Shown: in pieces, positions 53,265-62,394 of the stretch
Numbering within the stretch: position 1 is the first letter of the stretch
Layout: every line of letters starts with the position of its first letter
NCBI GenBank assembly: GCA_024642245.1
Contig: JAHEBM010000014.1
Coordinates: 1-64,000, forward strand
Reading direction: 5' to 3'
Length of the DNA: 64,000 nucleotides
From: Haliea sp.
GTDB taxonomy: Bacteria; Pseudomonadota; Gammaproteobacteria; Pseudomonadales; Halieaceae
Made by a program: the position numbers and the translations under genes
The notes under the pieces: generated by a model
Seen by the model: the letters and a program-made list of their open reading frames with translations, nothing else
What the model was told of the DNA's origin: nothing
The model's database searches: none

Positions 53265-54461
53265 CTATTTCTCCGCGGGCTGGGGGAGTTCCAGCACGCT
53301 CTTGGCGATAACATTGAGTTGTATTTCCGAACTGCCCCCGGCGATGGTCATGGCCTTGGACATGGCCCACAAGCGCAGCGTGTCGAGTTCCTCGCGGCTG
53401 AAGCTATCGCCCTCCCAGCCCAGCCCCTGGCTGCCCATAATGGCAAGCAGCAGTTCGCTTTTCGTTTTTTCCGCTTCGGTGCCGAGGTATTTCATTACCA
53501 GGGGCGCCGCGCTGTGCACCCCGCTGGTTTTTTCCTCGAAGCTGCGAAAGTGCGTCAGGGCGATGGCATGCATCTGCATGTTGTAATCCACCAGGTCGCT
53601 GCGCAGCTGCGCGTCGACTATCCTGCCGTCGGCGAATTCGAGGTATTTGTGCGCGGCGTCATTGGGTACCACGACCTTGCGCGGCGTGTCGCTCCCCATC
53701 TCCGCCATCAGCTTGCGCTCGTGTACGAGCAGTGCCTTGGCGACTGACCAACCCTTGTCCAGTTCGCCGACGAGATTTTCCTTGGGTACTTTTACATTGT
53801 CGAAAAACGTCTGGCAGAACTCGGACTCACCGCTGATCAGGGCTATGGGCGTTGTGCTGATGCCCGGATCATCCATGTCGATCAGCAGGAAGCTGATGCC
53901 CTCCTGTTTTTTCACCTCGGTGTTTGTGCGCACGAGGCAGAAAATCCAGTCACATTTGTCCGCGGCAGTCGTCCAGATCTTGCTGCCGTTGACCAGGAAG
54001 TGGTCGCCCATGTCCTCGGCCCTGCACTGCAGGCTGGCCAGGTCAGAGCCCGCTCCGGGCTCGGAGTAGCCCTGGGCCCAGCGCGACTCGCCGTTGACGA
54101 TGGCGCGCAGGTGCTGCTGTTTTTGCGCCTCGTTGCCGTATTCCAGCAGGGCGGGCCCCAGCATCCAGATGCCGATGCCGTAGAGCGGCGTACGGGCGTT
54201 GATACGCCTCATTTCATCCTTGATAACCTTGCCGTGCCGGTCGGACAATCCGCCGCCACCGTATTGCGTCGGCCACTCGGGCACAATCCAGCCCTTTTCG
54301 CGCATCCGCTCGAACCAGGTGCGGGCGTCCTCACTGGGAAAGCTGCCGCGGCGACCACCCCAGTACTGCTCCGCGGCGGTAATCGGCTGGCGCTGGGATT
54401 CGGGGCAGTTCGCGTCCAGCCACTGGCGTACGTCCTGGCGGAATTGATCGAGATCCTGCAA
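53265..54461 (-). CDS. Acyl-CoA dehydrogenase, partner subunit lacking the canonical catalytic Glu
   Basis: 398 residues from a TTG at 54461, which has the perfect GGGAGG five bases upstream. The ATG at 54536 (423 residues) is the alternative. ACAD marks are WPTQYGGGGLSDR, QGYSEPGAGSDLASL, VNGSKIWTTAADKCDWIFCL and the ending IAGGSSEIQLNVIAKSVLELP. The RxQFGxPI segment is missing, and at the MCAD Glu376 position there is Gly (AGGSSE). This may be a non-catalytic or differently catalytic subunit of a heterotetramer with the next gene. The gene is divergent from an SDR gene. Confidence 0.85.
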   Translation of the reverse strand: MQDLDQFRQDVRQWLDANCPESQRQPITAAEQYWGGRRGSFPSEDARTWFERMREKGWIVPEWPTQYGGGGLSDRHGKVIKDEMRRINARTPLYGIGIWMLGPALLEYGNEAQKQQHLRAIVNGESRWAQGYSEPGAGSDLASLQCRAEDMGDHFLVNGSKIWTTAADKCDWIFCLVRTNTEVKKQEGISFLLIDMDDPGISTTPIALISGESEFCQTFFDNVKVPKENLVGELDKGWSVAKALLVHERKLMAEMGSDTPRKVVVPNDAAHKYLEFADGRIVDAQLRSDLVDYNMQMHAIALTHFRSFEEKTSGVHSAAPLVMKYLGTEAEKTKSELLLAIMGSQGLGWEGDSFSREELDTLRLWAMSKAMTIAGGSSEIQLNVIAKSVLELPQPAEK

Positions 54462-54466
54462 GTTGT

Positions 54467-54472
54467 CCTCCC
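54467..54472 (-). promoter_or_regulatory. Strong ribosome-binding site deciding the TTG start of the acyl-CoA dehydrogenase
   Basis: GGGAGG on the minus strand, five bases before the TTG at 54461. No comparable site stands before the ATG at 54536, so the shorter form is preferred. Confidence 0.6.
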
Positions 54473-54717
54473 GGTGGGCAATGGTGACGTATTGGCTGCT
54501 CTCGCTGGGAGAGCACGCCGTATGATACGAGCGCATCGGGCGTGGATAAAGGCCATGTGACGGGCGACCGCGCTCTAGCGTTGGATGGCTCAATATATCA
54601 GCCCCTTCAGCGCAATTTGCCGCTGCCGCCGTCCGGTGCGCTGGCCTTGCAATCTGGCGTATTGACCGGCCGCTGCGGTGGCGGCATCCTGTGAGCCTTT
54701 CTGGAGTGGGGTGGCTC

Positions 54718-55467
54718 ATGCAGCGTTTCGCGGACAAGGTCGTACTGGTTACCGGAGCCGGCGGGGGAATTGGCCAGGCGAGCGCGCGGCGCATAGCCGC
54801 CGAGGGGGGCGCGGTATTTTGTGTGGACCTCAATGCCGCGGCGGTGGAAACCACGGTGAGCGCTATCATTGCCGAGGGTGGTCTTGCCACCGGCAGGGTG
54901 TGTGATATCAGTGCCGAGGATGATGTGCGGGCCTGCGTGGCCGCGTGCATACAGCAGTACGGATCACTTTACGCGCTGGTCAATATGGCCGGCGTGCTGC
55001 GCTTTGATGACACCCTGCAACTGACGCTTGCGCAATGGCAGAAAGTTATCGACGTCAATCTTACCGGTACGATGCTGTTGTGCCGCGAGGTCATGCCACA
55101 CCTGCTGGAAAGCAAGGGCAGTATTGTCAATGCGGCATCTACCGCGGCGCTGGCGGGGCTGCCCTGCGGGGTAGCGTATTCCGCGAGTAAAGGCGGGGTG
55201 CTGGCGATGACCCGCAGCCTGGCGATCGAGTATGCCAAGCGCGGCGTGCGCGCCAATTGTGTCTGCCCCGGGGAGATAAAGACCGGCATGACCAACGGCG
55301 TGACATTCCCGGACACCATGGATTACGAGCTGATTTCCCGCGTTGTCTCTCCCACGGGCGCCCGGGGCCCCGAGGTGGTGGCCGGCGTTATAGCCATGCT
55401 CGCTTCCGAGGATGGCATCCATATAACGGGTGAGGATATCCGGGTGGACGGCGGTACCCTGGCATGA
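54718..55467 (+). CDS. Short-chain dehydrogenase/reductase (SDR)
   Basis: 249 residues, classical SDR. NAD(P) motif LVTGAGGGIGQASARRIAAE (TGxxxGIG), an Asp after the second strand (CVDLN) suggesting NAD rather than NADP, NMAGV, the catalytic Ser in NAASTAAL, and Tyr/Lys in YSASKGG. The substrate is an alcohol or ketone of unknown type; relatives include hydroxysteroid and hydroxyacyl dehydrogenases. ATG at 54718 with GGAG upstream; a GTG at 54691 would be in frame. Divergent from the ACAD pair. Confidence 0.88.
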   Translation: MQRFADKVVLVTGAGGGIGQASARRIAAEGGAVFCVDLNAAAVETTVSAIIAEGGLATGRVCDISAEDDVRACVAACIQQYGSLYALVNMAGVLRFDDTLQLTLAQWQKVIDVNLTGTMLLCREVMPHLLESKGSIVNAASTAALAGLPCGVAYSASKGGVLAMTRSLAIEYAKRGVRANCVCPGEIKTGMTNGVTFPDTMDYELISRVVSPTGARGPEVVAGVIAMLASEDGIHITGEDIRVDGGTLA

Positions 55468-55495
55468 CGGCCGCCTTGCAGGGGCCGGTGCCCGG

Positions 55496-56569
55496 CTACT
55501 GCGATTCGATGACTTTGACCTTGTAGCTGATGGTATCGTCGCCGCGGCGGGTCTCGATCGTGACCGTGTCGCCCGGTGACAGTTTTTCCAGGGCCTCGTA
55601 GAAGTCGTTGTTACTGCGTACCGGCTCGCCACCGACGTCGGTAATAATATCACCCAGTATCACTTCCCCGCGCCGCCCGCGATAGGCGCCTACCATGCCC
55701 GCACTGGCGGCGGGGAGACCGGGATACACGTGCACTACCGGTACGCCTTCAATGCGATAACGCTGCACCCAGCGGTCACTGGCCAGTTCCACCCCGATCA
55801 TCGGCCGCAGTATGCGCCCGTAGCTGATCAGCTGGGGTACCACTTCCTTGACGGTGTTGACCGGTATGGCAAAACCGATTCCCGCGCTGGCCCCGCTGGG
55901 GCTGTAAATAGCCGTGTTTACACCTACGAGCTGTCCCATGGAGTTGAGCAGGGGGCCCCCGGAGTTGCCCGGATTGATGGCCGCATCGGTCTGGATCACT
56001 CCGCGGATAACCCGGTTATCGGTTGCCTGGATCTCTCTTCCCAGTGCACTGACGATGCCGGTGGTGAGGGTGGTATCGAGGCCAAAAGGGTTGCCGATAG
56101 CCAGCACCTTGCGGCCCACGGTCAATTCGGAGGAGTCGCCAAGGGGCAGGGTGACCAGGTTGTCGGGCGGATTACCGATGCGCAGCACGGCAAGGTCTTT
56201 CTCCGGTGCAAGGCCAATCACCTCGGCGTCGTGCTCGCTTCGATCCTGTAGCGTAACCGTCAGTTTGTGCGCGCCGGCGATCACGTGAAAATTGGTGACG
56301 ACCAGGCCGCTTGCGTCCCAGATAAAGCCGGTCCCCGCGCCCTGCGGGATTTCCTGCACATTGAGGCTGAACAGGTTGCGACGCAGGGCCTTGTTGGTGA
56401 CAAACACCACCGAGGGACTGGCCTTGCTGAAAATTTCGGTACTGTTGGCCTCGTCATCGGTGGCGAAGCTCAGGTAGTCGTTCCCGGTTGCGGCGCCCGC
56501 CACGGCAGTCAGCGCGCAAAGCAGGATGAAGACCGGGCCGCGGTGGATCAGGTACTTGATAATGCCCAT
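55496..56569 (-). CDS. degS: DegS-like S1C serine protease with one PDZ domain
   Basis: 357 residues, periplasmic trypsin-like protease held by an N-terminal signal/anchor (about 8-27). Catalytic triad: His in VVTNFHVIAGA, Asp in KDLAVLRIG, Ser in INPGNSGGPLLNS. One PDZ domain (GVPVVHVYPGLPAASAGMVG, DIITDVGGEPV) follows. DegS senses misfolded porin C-termini and cuts RseA, starting the sigma-E response; single-PDZ HtrA relatives can have other roles. The sigma-E genes are not in the window. Divergent from nothing, 28 bases from the convergent SDR end. Confidence 0.8.
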   Translation of the reverse strand: MGIIKYLIHRGPVFILLCALTAVAGAATGNDYLSFATDDEANSTEIFSKASPSVVFVTNKALRRNLFSLNVQEIPQGAGTGFIWDASGLVVTNFHVIAGAHKLTVTLQDRSEHDAEVIGLAPEKDLAVLRIGNPPDNLVTLPLGDSSELTVGRKVLAIGNPFGLDTTLTTGIVSALGREIQATDNRVIRGVIQTDAAINPGNSGGPLLNSMGQLVGVNTAIYSPSGASAGIGFAIPVNTVKEVVPQLISYGRILRPMIGVELASDRWVQRYRIEGVPVVHVYPGLPAASAGMVGAYRGRRGEVILGDIITDVGGEPVRSNNDFYEALEKLSPGDTVTIETRRGDDTISYKVKVIESQ

Positions 56570-56581
56570 GACAGACGCCGC

Positions 56582-57313
56582 TTACTTTGCCTGCAGGCGC
56601 TGAAAAAAGGCGCCGATACGCTTGGCATTAGCTCCCAGGTCGCCCAGGCCCACGCGGGACACGGAGCGCAGGTCCACCACCGTGCCATCCGCATTGGTGC
56701 GCAGGCGCACCACGATATCATCCTTGAAATTCATCAGCGCCGTGGTGTCCACCGCCTCGATAGTGCCCGCATTGCGATCCTGCAGGTAGATATCCCAGCC
56801 CATGTCGGTGGCTACCTGCACCGCCTGGTCGAAAGTCTCGTCGAAGTCCCGCGCAAGCAGCAGTGTCTTCAGCCCGGGATAGCCGGCAGCCTGCAAGGCG
56901 AGTGTTTCCGGGTCTGTGTCCAGGCTGTTACTGCCGGCTCCTCGCTGCTGCTGCGCCGCGCTGAATATTGGCGGGTCCTGCAGGTCTGTCGAAATGTCAT
57001 GGATGCGCGGGTGGCCGCCGGCATTGAGAGCGGACAACAGCAGCAGTGCCCCCGGCAGGCTGAGCAGGACGCGCCCGGCGATGGCCTTGCGACAGGCGCT
57101 GAAACGCGGCAACAGCATCAGCAGGACACCCAGTAGCAGCAGTATCGCGGCGCCCGCGCAACTGATGGCGTATAGCAGCAAGCCCTGCTGCCACGCGCCG
57201 CTCCGCACGCTCAGGACCGCAATGGGCAGCGCCAGTAAAAGGGTGAGGGCAAGGTAGCCCAGCCAATTGACCGGTGCTGGCAGCGGCGCCTGGCCGGTGG
57301 TCGTCTGGTTCAT
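56582..57313 (-). CDS. DUF1499 family membrane protein
   Basis: 243 residues. Three hydrophobic spans near 20-40, 45-70 and 80-105, then a soluble domain (about 120-243) with DPPIF and CTDLPGVALEA-like spacing: YPGLKTLLLARDFDETFDQA, VATDMGWDIYLQDRNAGTIE, NFKDDIVVRLRTNADGTVVD and RSVSRVGLGDLGANAKRI, the DUF1499 core. Function unknown. The ATG at 57313 follows AGGAGACAC; the open frame upstream lacks protein-like sequence. It lies 12 bases ahead of the protease gene, which suggests a shared transcript. Confidence 0.8.
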   Translation of the reverse strand: MNQTTTGQAPLPAPVNWLGYLALTLLLALPIAVLSVRSGAWQQGLLLYAISCAGAAILLLLGVLLMLLPRFSACRKAIAGRVLLSLPGALLLLSALNAGGHPRIHDISTDLQDPPIFSAAQQQRGAGSNSLDTDPETLALQAAGYPGLKTLLLARDFDETFDQAVQVATDMGWDIYLQDRNAGTIEAVDTTALMNFKDDIVVRLRTNADGTVVDLRSVSRVGLGDLGANAKRIGAFFQRLQAK

Positions 57314-57532
57314 CTGTGTCTCCTGCAGTTCCCGCCTGTGGCGATGGCACAGAATACCTTCTGGCAGGCGAACTGGCGAGTTTTCAGGCGGTTCAATTGG
57401 GTAGTCATTGGGGCAGTTTAGCCTGGCGGGGTTTGAGCTGCGGGGCGGCATCTGGTTAACTGCCGCGCTGACAGATTATTTGCCGGGGCACAGGCGTTGC
57501 CACGGCGTCCACCCAAAGCGGAGAAAGACAGT

Positions 57533-58306
57533 ATGGGCAGAGTTGCCGGGAAAGTTGCACTCATTACAGGCGGTGCCAGTGGCATGGGCAGGGCGGACGC
57601 TGTCCTGCTGGCCCGGGAGGGCGCGCGGGTGGTGATAGCCGACTTGAACGAAAAGGACGGCAGGGCGCTGGCGGACGCCATCGGAGACAACGCGCTTTTC
57701 CTGCACCTGGATGTAACCGATGAAGCCGCCTGGGAATCGGTTATAGCCGCCACTGTGGAAAAGTTCGGGCGCCTGGATATCCTGGTCAACAACGCCGGCA
57801 TGATAGCCCTGGGCACTGTCGTGGACACTGATCTGGCCATGTGGCGCAAGATCAACGCGGTCAACAGCGACGGTGTCTTCCTGGGGTGCAAGCATGCCAT
57901 TCCGGTGATGGCGGCGTCCGGTGGCGGCTCGATTATCAATATGTCGTCTGTTGCGGCCATTCACGGACAGTCCTTCGTGGCGGCCTATACGGCCAGCAAG
58001 GGGGCGGTGCGCTCCCTGACCAAGAGTATTGCGATGTTCTGCAAGGAGCAGAAAAACGGTATTCGCTGCAACTCGATTCACCCTGACGGGGTGAAGACGC
58101 CAATGGTGGTGAAGGTTGCCATGGGCAAGGACGTTGCGACCCAGGAGGACATCGATGAAGTGGGCAAGTACGGCAATATGTGTGACCCGGAGGATATCGC
58201 CAACCTGGTGCTCTATCTCGCCTCGGACGAGTCCCGGTTCGTTAACGGTTCAGAGATGCTGATAGATAACTGCGCCACGATCACACCGCCACTGGGGGTG
58301 ATGTAG
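57533..58306 (+). CDS. Short-chain dehydrogenase/reductase, 3-alpha/20-beta-hydroxysteroid dehydrogenase-like
   Basis: 257 residues, classical SDR: LITGGASGMGRADAVLLARE, VIADLNEKDG (Asp for NAD), NNAGMIALG, Ser in SIINMSSVAAIHGQSF, YTASKGAV and the C-terminal VLYLASDESRFVNGSEMLID. The GMGRA spacing and length resemble glucose-1-dehydrogenase and hydroxysteroid dehydrogenase-type SDRs; substrate not determined. ATG at 57533 with GGAG nine bases upstream; in-frame codons before it are not protein-like. Followed after 24 bases by the EthD-like gene. Confidence 0.85.
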   Translation: MGRVAGKVALITGGASGMGRADAVLLAREGARVVIADLNEKDGRALADAIGDNALFLHLDVTDEAAWESVIAATVEKFGRLDILVNNAGMIALGTVVDTDLAMWRKINAVNSDGVFLGCKHAIPVMAASGGGSIINMSSVAAIHGQSFVAAYTASKGAVRSLTKSIAMFCKEQKNGIRCNSIHPDGVKTPMVVKVAMGKDVATQEDIDEVGKYGNMCDPEDIANLVLYLASDESRFVNGSEMLIDNCATITPPLGVM

Positions 58307-58330
58307 CAAACCCTCACAGGAGACGGCGCC

Positions 58331-59050
58331 TTGGAAAAACTGGTTTACGCACTGTGGCAGCGCGCGGGTCGCTCCGCAGATGAGCTGCGCGATGCGCTCC
58401 TGCATCAACTGTGCCCGGCGCTGGCGCCGCTGGAGGTCGTGCACGGGGTGCGCTTCGCCGTGGCCGACAGTGCAGTCGCCCCGGCGGCGGCGCGGCGTAT
58501 GGAAAGTCACCCGCCGGTCCCCACCGCGTTACTGACGCTGTGGGTGGATTTTGCAGGCGCTGCCGCCGCCTGGGAGCCACTGATAGACGGATTTGTCGAG
58601 CGTCGAAGCGCTTACCAGGTGATGGAGGCGGAGCCGCTGGTGAGCCAGCGGGCACATCCGTCCGCTGCCGGGGCGCGGGTACACGGGATGTGCCAGGTGG
58701 TGTTCATGCGCAAGCCGGCCCGGCTCGATAAAAATGCGTGGTTGTCGATATGGAAGGACAGCCACACCCGGGTGGCGATCGAAACCCAGTCCACTTTCGG
58801 TTATCGCCAGAATCTCGTGACGCGGGAACTGGGCGGGGAAACCCTGCCCTTTGACGCTATCGTGGAGGAGCACTTCCCGCCCGAGGCCATGGCGTCGGAC
58901 CACGCATTTTACAACACGGGCGGCGACGAACTCCTGCTGCAGCAACGCATGACCGCGATGATGGAAAGCTGCGCCCGCTTCATCGACTTCGAGCACATCG
59001 ATGTCATCCCTATGAGCGAGTACGTTATCAGGCCGCTTGCAGCGCCCTGA
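58331..59050 (+). CDS. EthD-like dimeric alpha-beta barrel protein
   Basis: 239 residues from TTG 58331, with AGGAG upstream. The sequence can be read as two ferredoxin-like halves: [20 protein letters not shown] and, from about residue 120, [29 protein letters not shown], the latter being the EthD signature. EthD-type proteins accompany catabolic operons (ethers, polyketides, steroids), often without a proven activity. The 3' end overlaps htpX by 23 bases in convergent orientation. Likely in one operon with the preceding SDR. Confidence 0.7.
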   Translation: MEKLVYALWQRAGRSADELRDALLHQLCPALAPLEVVHGVRFAVADSAVAPAAARRMESHPPVPTALLTLWVDFAGAAAAWEPLIDGFVERRSAYQVMEAEPLVSQRAHPSAAGARVHGMCQVVFMRKPARLDKNAWLSIWKDSHTRVAIETQSTFGYRQNLVTRELGGETLPFDAIVEEHFPPEAMASDHAFYNTGGDELLLQQRMTAMMESCARFIDFEHIDVIPMSEYVIRPLAAP

Positions 59051-59909
59051 TCCTGTCCTCCAGTGGTGGATGCGAGCGGAACAGGCCGGAGATGCCCTGC
59101 TTGAGTTGCTCGCTGATGCCAAACGCCGTCATTTCACCGGGGAGGTCCTGGGGTAGGCCCTGTTCCTGCTGCAGTCGCTGCAGCGCTGCCATCATGTGTC
59201 CCGGGGTGGTCAGTCCCGCCCCCGCGGCGTCGGCCCGGTACTCCCGCCAGCGGGAAAACCAGAATACGATCATGCTGGCGAGGAAGCCCAGCATCAGCTC
59301 TGCCACAATGGTGACGGCGTAATAACCCAGGCCGTAACCGCGCTCTGTCTTGAACACTACCCGGTCCACCGTGTGGCCGATAATGCGCGCCAGGAACATC
59401 ACGAAGGTGTTCACCACCCCCTGGATCATGGTCAGGGTCACCATGTCACCGTTGGCCACATGGCCTATTTCATGGGCCATGACGGCGCGCACTTCCTCCG
59501 GCCGGAAGCGCTGGAGTAAACCGGCGCTCACCGCCACCAGGGCGCTGTTGCGGTTCCAGCCGGTGGCGAAGGCGTTGGCAGCCTGGGACGGGAAGATACC
59601 CACCTCCGGCATGCCGATGCCGGCTTCGCCGGCCAGTTCCCGAACGGTATTTACCAGCCATTCCTCGTCCCGGTTGCGGGGCTGCTCGATGACATAGGTC
59701 CCGGTGCCCCGCTTGGCCATCCATTTTGACAGGAACAGCGAGATCAACGATCCGCCAAACCCGAAGACGGCGCACATCACCAGCAGTGCACCCAGGTTCA
59801 GGTCCACCCCGTTGGCGGCGAGAATGCCCTGAAGCCCAAGCAGGTTGAATACGATGCTGACCAGCACCATCACCGCCAGGTTGGTTGCAAGGAATAATAG
59901 GATTCTCAT
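59028..59909 (-). CDS. htpX: HtpX, inner-membrane zinc metalloprotease
   Basis: 293 residues, M48 family. Zinc motif HEIGH near residues 141-145 ([18 protein letters not shown]) and the third ligand Glu in the EYRADAAGA segment near 222. Four spans are visible: residues 5-25, about 33-53, 155-175 and 190-215. HtpX degrades misfolded membrane proteins together with FtsH. Starts [17 protein letters not shown], typical for HtpX. Confidence 0.97.
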   Translation of the reverse strand: MRILLFLATNLAVMVLVSIVFNLLGLQGILAANGVDLNLGALLVMCAVFGFGGSLISLFLSKWMAKRGTGTYVIEQPRNRDEEWLVNTVRELAGEAGIGMPEVGIFPSQAANAFATGWNRNSALVAVSAGLLQRFRPEEVRAVMAHEIGHVANGDMVTLTMIQGVVNTFVMFLARIIGHTVDRVVFKTERGYGLGYYAVTIVAELMLGFLASMIVFWFSRWREYRADAAGAGLTTPGHMMAALQRLQQEQGLPQDLPGEMTAFGISEQLKQGISGLFRSHPPLEDRIRALQAA

Positions 59910-60030
59910 TGGCTGTCACTGACCCCGCAAAAATACGCTTTTTCCGGCCGCGCAGGATTGCGCGGGCTGTCACAAGGATATGGTGACGCAGTGCGTATTT
60001 TCAAGTGCGCCAGAGTGAGTGAAACGCTGC

Positions 60031-60363
60031 TCAGTCAATGGACTCGCGCGCCCCGGATGGCTCTTCGGTGGTCTCTGCGGTCGCAGCAGCGTCCTGGTGT
60101 TCCGCCTCATCTTCGGTGTCGGGGTCCACGGGCAGGGGAATCTGGCTGGGTTCAATCACCGGTTCGCCGCGTTCGTTGAGCTCGGCTGTGAGCACGTCCC
60201 CGCGCAGCTCGAAGTCCTTGGAGCTGAGTTCGAATAGTGTGTTGACCGCCTCGTCCCGGTGCTGGGTGCGCTGTACGTGGCGCGGCTGGCTGCCGTCGAC
60301 CCAGGTCTTGCCCTTGCCCCAGTAATGGCCGAGTTGGTTGCGGATCACAAATACTTCAGTCAT
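60031..60363 (-). CDS. Small acidic hypothetical protein
   Basis: 110 residues from ATG 60363; a second ATG seven codons upstream (60384) is possible. The N-terminal half reads as a folded unit (MTEVFVIRNQLGHYWGKGKT, VDGSQPRHVQRTQHRDEAVN, TLFELSSKDFELRGDVLTAE), the C-terminal half is acidic and low-complexity (many Asp, Glu, Ala, Thr) and probably disordered. I do not recognise a characterised family. It stands between htpX and the J-protein gene without close operon partners. Confidence 0.65.
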   Translation of the reverse strand: MTEVFVIRNQLGHYWGKGKTWVDGSQPRHVQRTQHRDEAVNTLFELSSKDFELRGDVLTAELNERGEPVIEPSQIPLPVDPDTEDEAEHQDAAATAETTEEPSGARESID

Positions 60364-60467
60364 GGCTGTGGTGTTGTCCTGCATTCAGAGGGCGCAATTT
60401 TAAGCATTTCCGCGGGTGCGTGCCAGTAATGGGCGGCAATTGCCCGGCGCTCGCCATACGTTGGTTT

Positions 60468-61184
60468 TCAGCCCAGCAAAAAATCCTTGGCCTGGTTGAT
60501 TTTTGCCGCCAGGTAATCGTTTCCGCCCCGGTCCGGATGCAGCTTCTGTATCAATTTGCGGTGCGCGGCAACGATATCCTCGGTGCTGGCATCCTCTGGC
60601 AGGCCGAGTATAGCCAGGGCTTCCCTGCGGTCCATATCCCCGCTGCTGCCGGTCTGGGCCCGCTCCTGGCCAAAGGGTGCCTCCCCCGGAAAGCGCTGCT
60701 GCAGGTAGCTCTCGAGCAACCTGGCAGATTCCTCGTCTTCCCTGCGGCAATACGCCATCAGCTCTTCCAGCTGTTGCCGGTCCATATCCGCCAGGCGCCA
60801 GCCTTCAAAACCGCCCTTGAGCACCTCCCCCTGCAGGTTGCCGCTGTCATGGGCCAGTTGCATGCGCAGCAGTGCCGTTTCCACGGTGGACGTCTGGCCC
60901 TGGCCTTGCCCGGGGGCACTCCGGGCACGGTGCGCGGCCAGTATCGGGAACAGGCGCACCAGGGTCGGCAGCAACTGGCGCAGGGCAACCAGCAGTCCGG
61001 TGGCGGCAATGCCAAGCCAGTGCATGCGACCGGTGACCGTCAATATCACCACGACGGCCACTGCCACCGCCAGGCCCAGCTTGATGTATTCCGTGCGACG
61101 GCGGTGAGGCGGTACATTCTGGACGCGCCTGAACATGATGTAGAGAACGGCGATAACCGCCAGCAGGAGTATCAGTCGGGGCAT
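60468..61184 (-). CDS. Membrane-anchored J-domain protein (Tim14/Pam18-like)
   Basis: 238 residues. Two hydrophobic spans near 3-20 and 35-75, a middle helical part, and a C-terminal J-domain (about 183-238) with the HPD motif: REALAILGLPEDASTEDIV, AHRKLIQKLHPDRGGNDYLA, AKINQAKDFLLG. The end is strikingly like mitochondrial Tim14 (AKINEAKDLL). It would recruit a DnaK-type Hsp70 to the inner membrane; the partner is unknown. It lies 15 bases downstream of the VWA gene on the same strand. Confidence 0.85.
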   Translation of the reverse strand: MPRLILLLAVIAVLYIMFRRVQNVPPHRRRTEYIKLGLAVAVAVVVILTVTGRMHWLGIAATGLLVALRQLLPTLVRLFPILAAHRARSAPGQGQGQTSTVETALLRMQLAHDSGNLQGEVLKGGFEGWRLADMDRQQLEELMAYCRREDEESARLLESYLQQRFPGEAPFGQERAQTGSSGDMDRREALAILGLPEDASTEDIVAAHRKLIQKLHPDRGGNDYLAAKINQAKDFLLG

Positions 61185-61199
61185 TGGGGTCCGGTCCGG

Positions 61200-61886
61200 T
61201 CAGGGTCTCAACTGTTGGAGCAGCAGTCTAGCACTCTCGCCCGAACTGTTCTCAAGGGCCGCGCGCCCGCCTGCGGCGTAGCGCGCCACCGCGCCCAACA
61301 GTCCGGCCAGTGTGCCGGCGCTGCTGCTGTCAAAGCGCGCAAAGGCGCCGCCGCTGAGTCTGGCCATGCTGCGAAAGGTGGTCTCCACCGTGCGCTCCGT
61401 CCCTTCCTGGAACAGGAACAGCGGTAATTTCAGCAGACCGCTCTGGCCGGCCAGGTCGCACAGGGTATCCGGGCTCTCCTCCACGGCGTCGCCGATGAAG
61501 ACCACGGCGCGCACCGGCACCTTGCGGTGTTCTTCCAGGGCGTGGCGCAACAGGCGCGCGATCTGGGTGTGGCCACCTTCACATTGCACGGTGGACATCA
61601 GTCGGGCAAGTTGCCGGCTATCGCTCAGCCAGGGGCTCGCGGAAAACTGCTGGAAGCCGCGGTAATACGCCAGTTGCACCGCCAGCGAGGCGATGGTGCC
61701 GGTGGCCTGGAACATTTCCTGCTGGACCTTGCTCGCACTGTTCCAGGTCGGCTGGCGGCTGGCGGTGGCGTCAATGGCAAAAAGCAGCCGGGGCTGTTTC
61801 GAGACAAATTCGGTGATGTTTTTGCTGCGTTGCAAGAAACGGTCTATTTCCTGCGACGAAGAGCTGCGTGCGGGCGGTTTAGCCAT
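61200..61886 (-). CDS. VWA-fold protein
   Basis: 228 residues. A von Willebrand A fold is suggested by RLLFAIDATASRQPTWNSA with a DxTxS form of the metal site, RAVVFIGDAVEESPDTLCD for the later Asp site, and ARLSGGAFARFDSSSAGTLA. A basic, Ser-rich N-terminus precedes it. No signal peptide, so it is cytoplasmic. Such proteins bind partners through Mg2+; the partner is unknown. Upstream 26 bases away is the 63-residue gene, downstream the J-protein gene: a small gene set of unknown role. Confidence 0.75.
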   Translation of the reverse strand: MAKPPARSSSSQEIDRFLQRSKNITEFVSKQPRLLFAIDATASRQPTWNSASKVQQEMFQATGTIASLAVQLAYYRGFQQFSASPWLSDSRQLARLMSTVQCEGGHTQIARLLRHALEEHRKVPVRAVVFIGDAVEESPDTLCDLAGQSGLLKLPLFLFQEGTERTVETTFRSMARLSGGAFARFDSSSAGTLAGLLGAVARYAAGGRAALENSSGESARLLLQQLRP

Positions 61887-61912
61887 AGCGGATAGCGGGA
61901 AATGGCCGGCGC

Positions 61913-62104
61913 TCAGGCGCCGGTATGATGCTCCTCCAGGGCGCCGATTTGCTGTAATTGCTCCAGGTAGTGGCGGCGGTTGGCCAGCTCGGCGATGGCT
62001 TCCTTGAGCTCCCTTTCGCTCACCTCTTCATCTGTTTCGGTGCTGACCAGCTGCCACAATTTGCGGCTGCACAGCTCTCTTGGGTTAAATTTAAATGTGT
62101 TCAT
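61913..62104 (-). CDS. 63-residue hypothetical protein
   Basis: Starts MNTFKFNPRELCSRKLW, then an acidic helix (EEVSERELKEAIAELANRRHYLEQLQ) and a polar tail. It looks like a short helical protein; no recognised family. Codon use and its place directly upstream of the VWA gene make it believable. A 290-base non-coding stretch (62105-62394) precedes it and holds the divergent promoters of this gene and msrA; I see no RNA gene there. Confidence 0.6.
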   Translation of the reverse strand: MNTFKFNPRELCSRKLWQLVSTETDEEVSERELKEAIAELANRRHYLEQLQQIGALEEHHTGA

Positions 62105-62394
62105 ATCCTTACCACTTTTACATCCCCCGATTGGTCCAGTGCGTCTGTGGCACCGGGTTTTTTAACCGGGGTGAGTTTAATTTCTAATTATGACAATCGT
62201 GTGATAGCCACGGTTCCGGCACCACCTTGTGAGACCAGCTTACACGGTTGTCGCCCGGAAGGGAAAGGGGGCCAAAGGGGGCCCCGACACGACCCCGGGG
62301 TGTAGAGCGCCGGAAGGAGGGTTGAGCGTAAGGCCGGCCGCTTGTGCGCTTTTCCCTTCTTCTTTTTCTGGTGCCGGGCGTTATACTGCCCCGT

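Noticed and set aside
54537-54950. Upstream extension of the larger acyl-CoA dehydrogenase to 561 codons
   Set aside because: It overlaps the divergent SDR gene and is Ala/Pro/Ser-rich without ACAD features.
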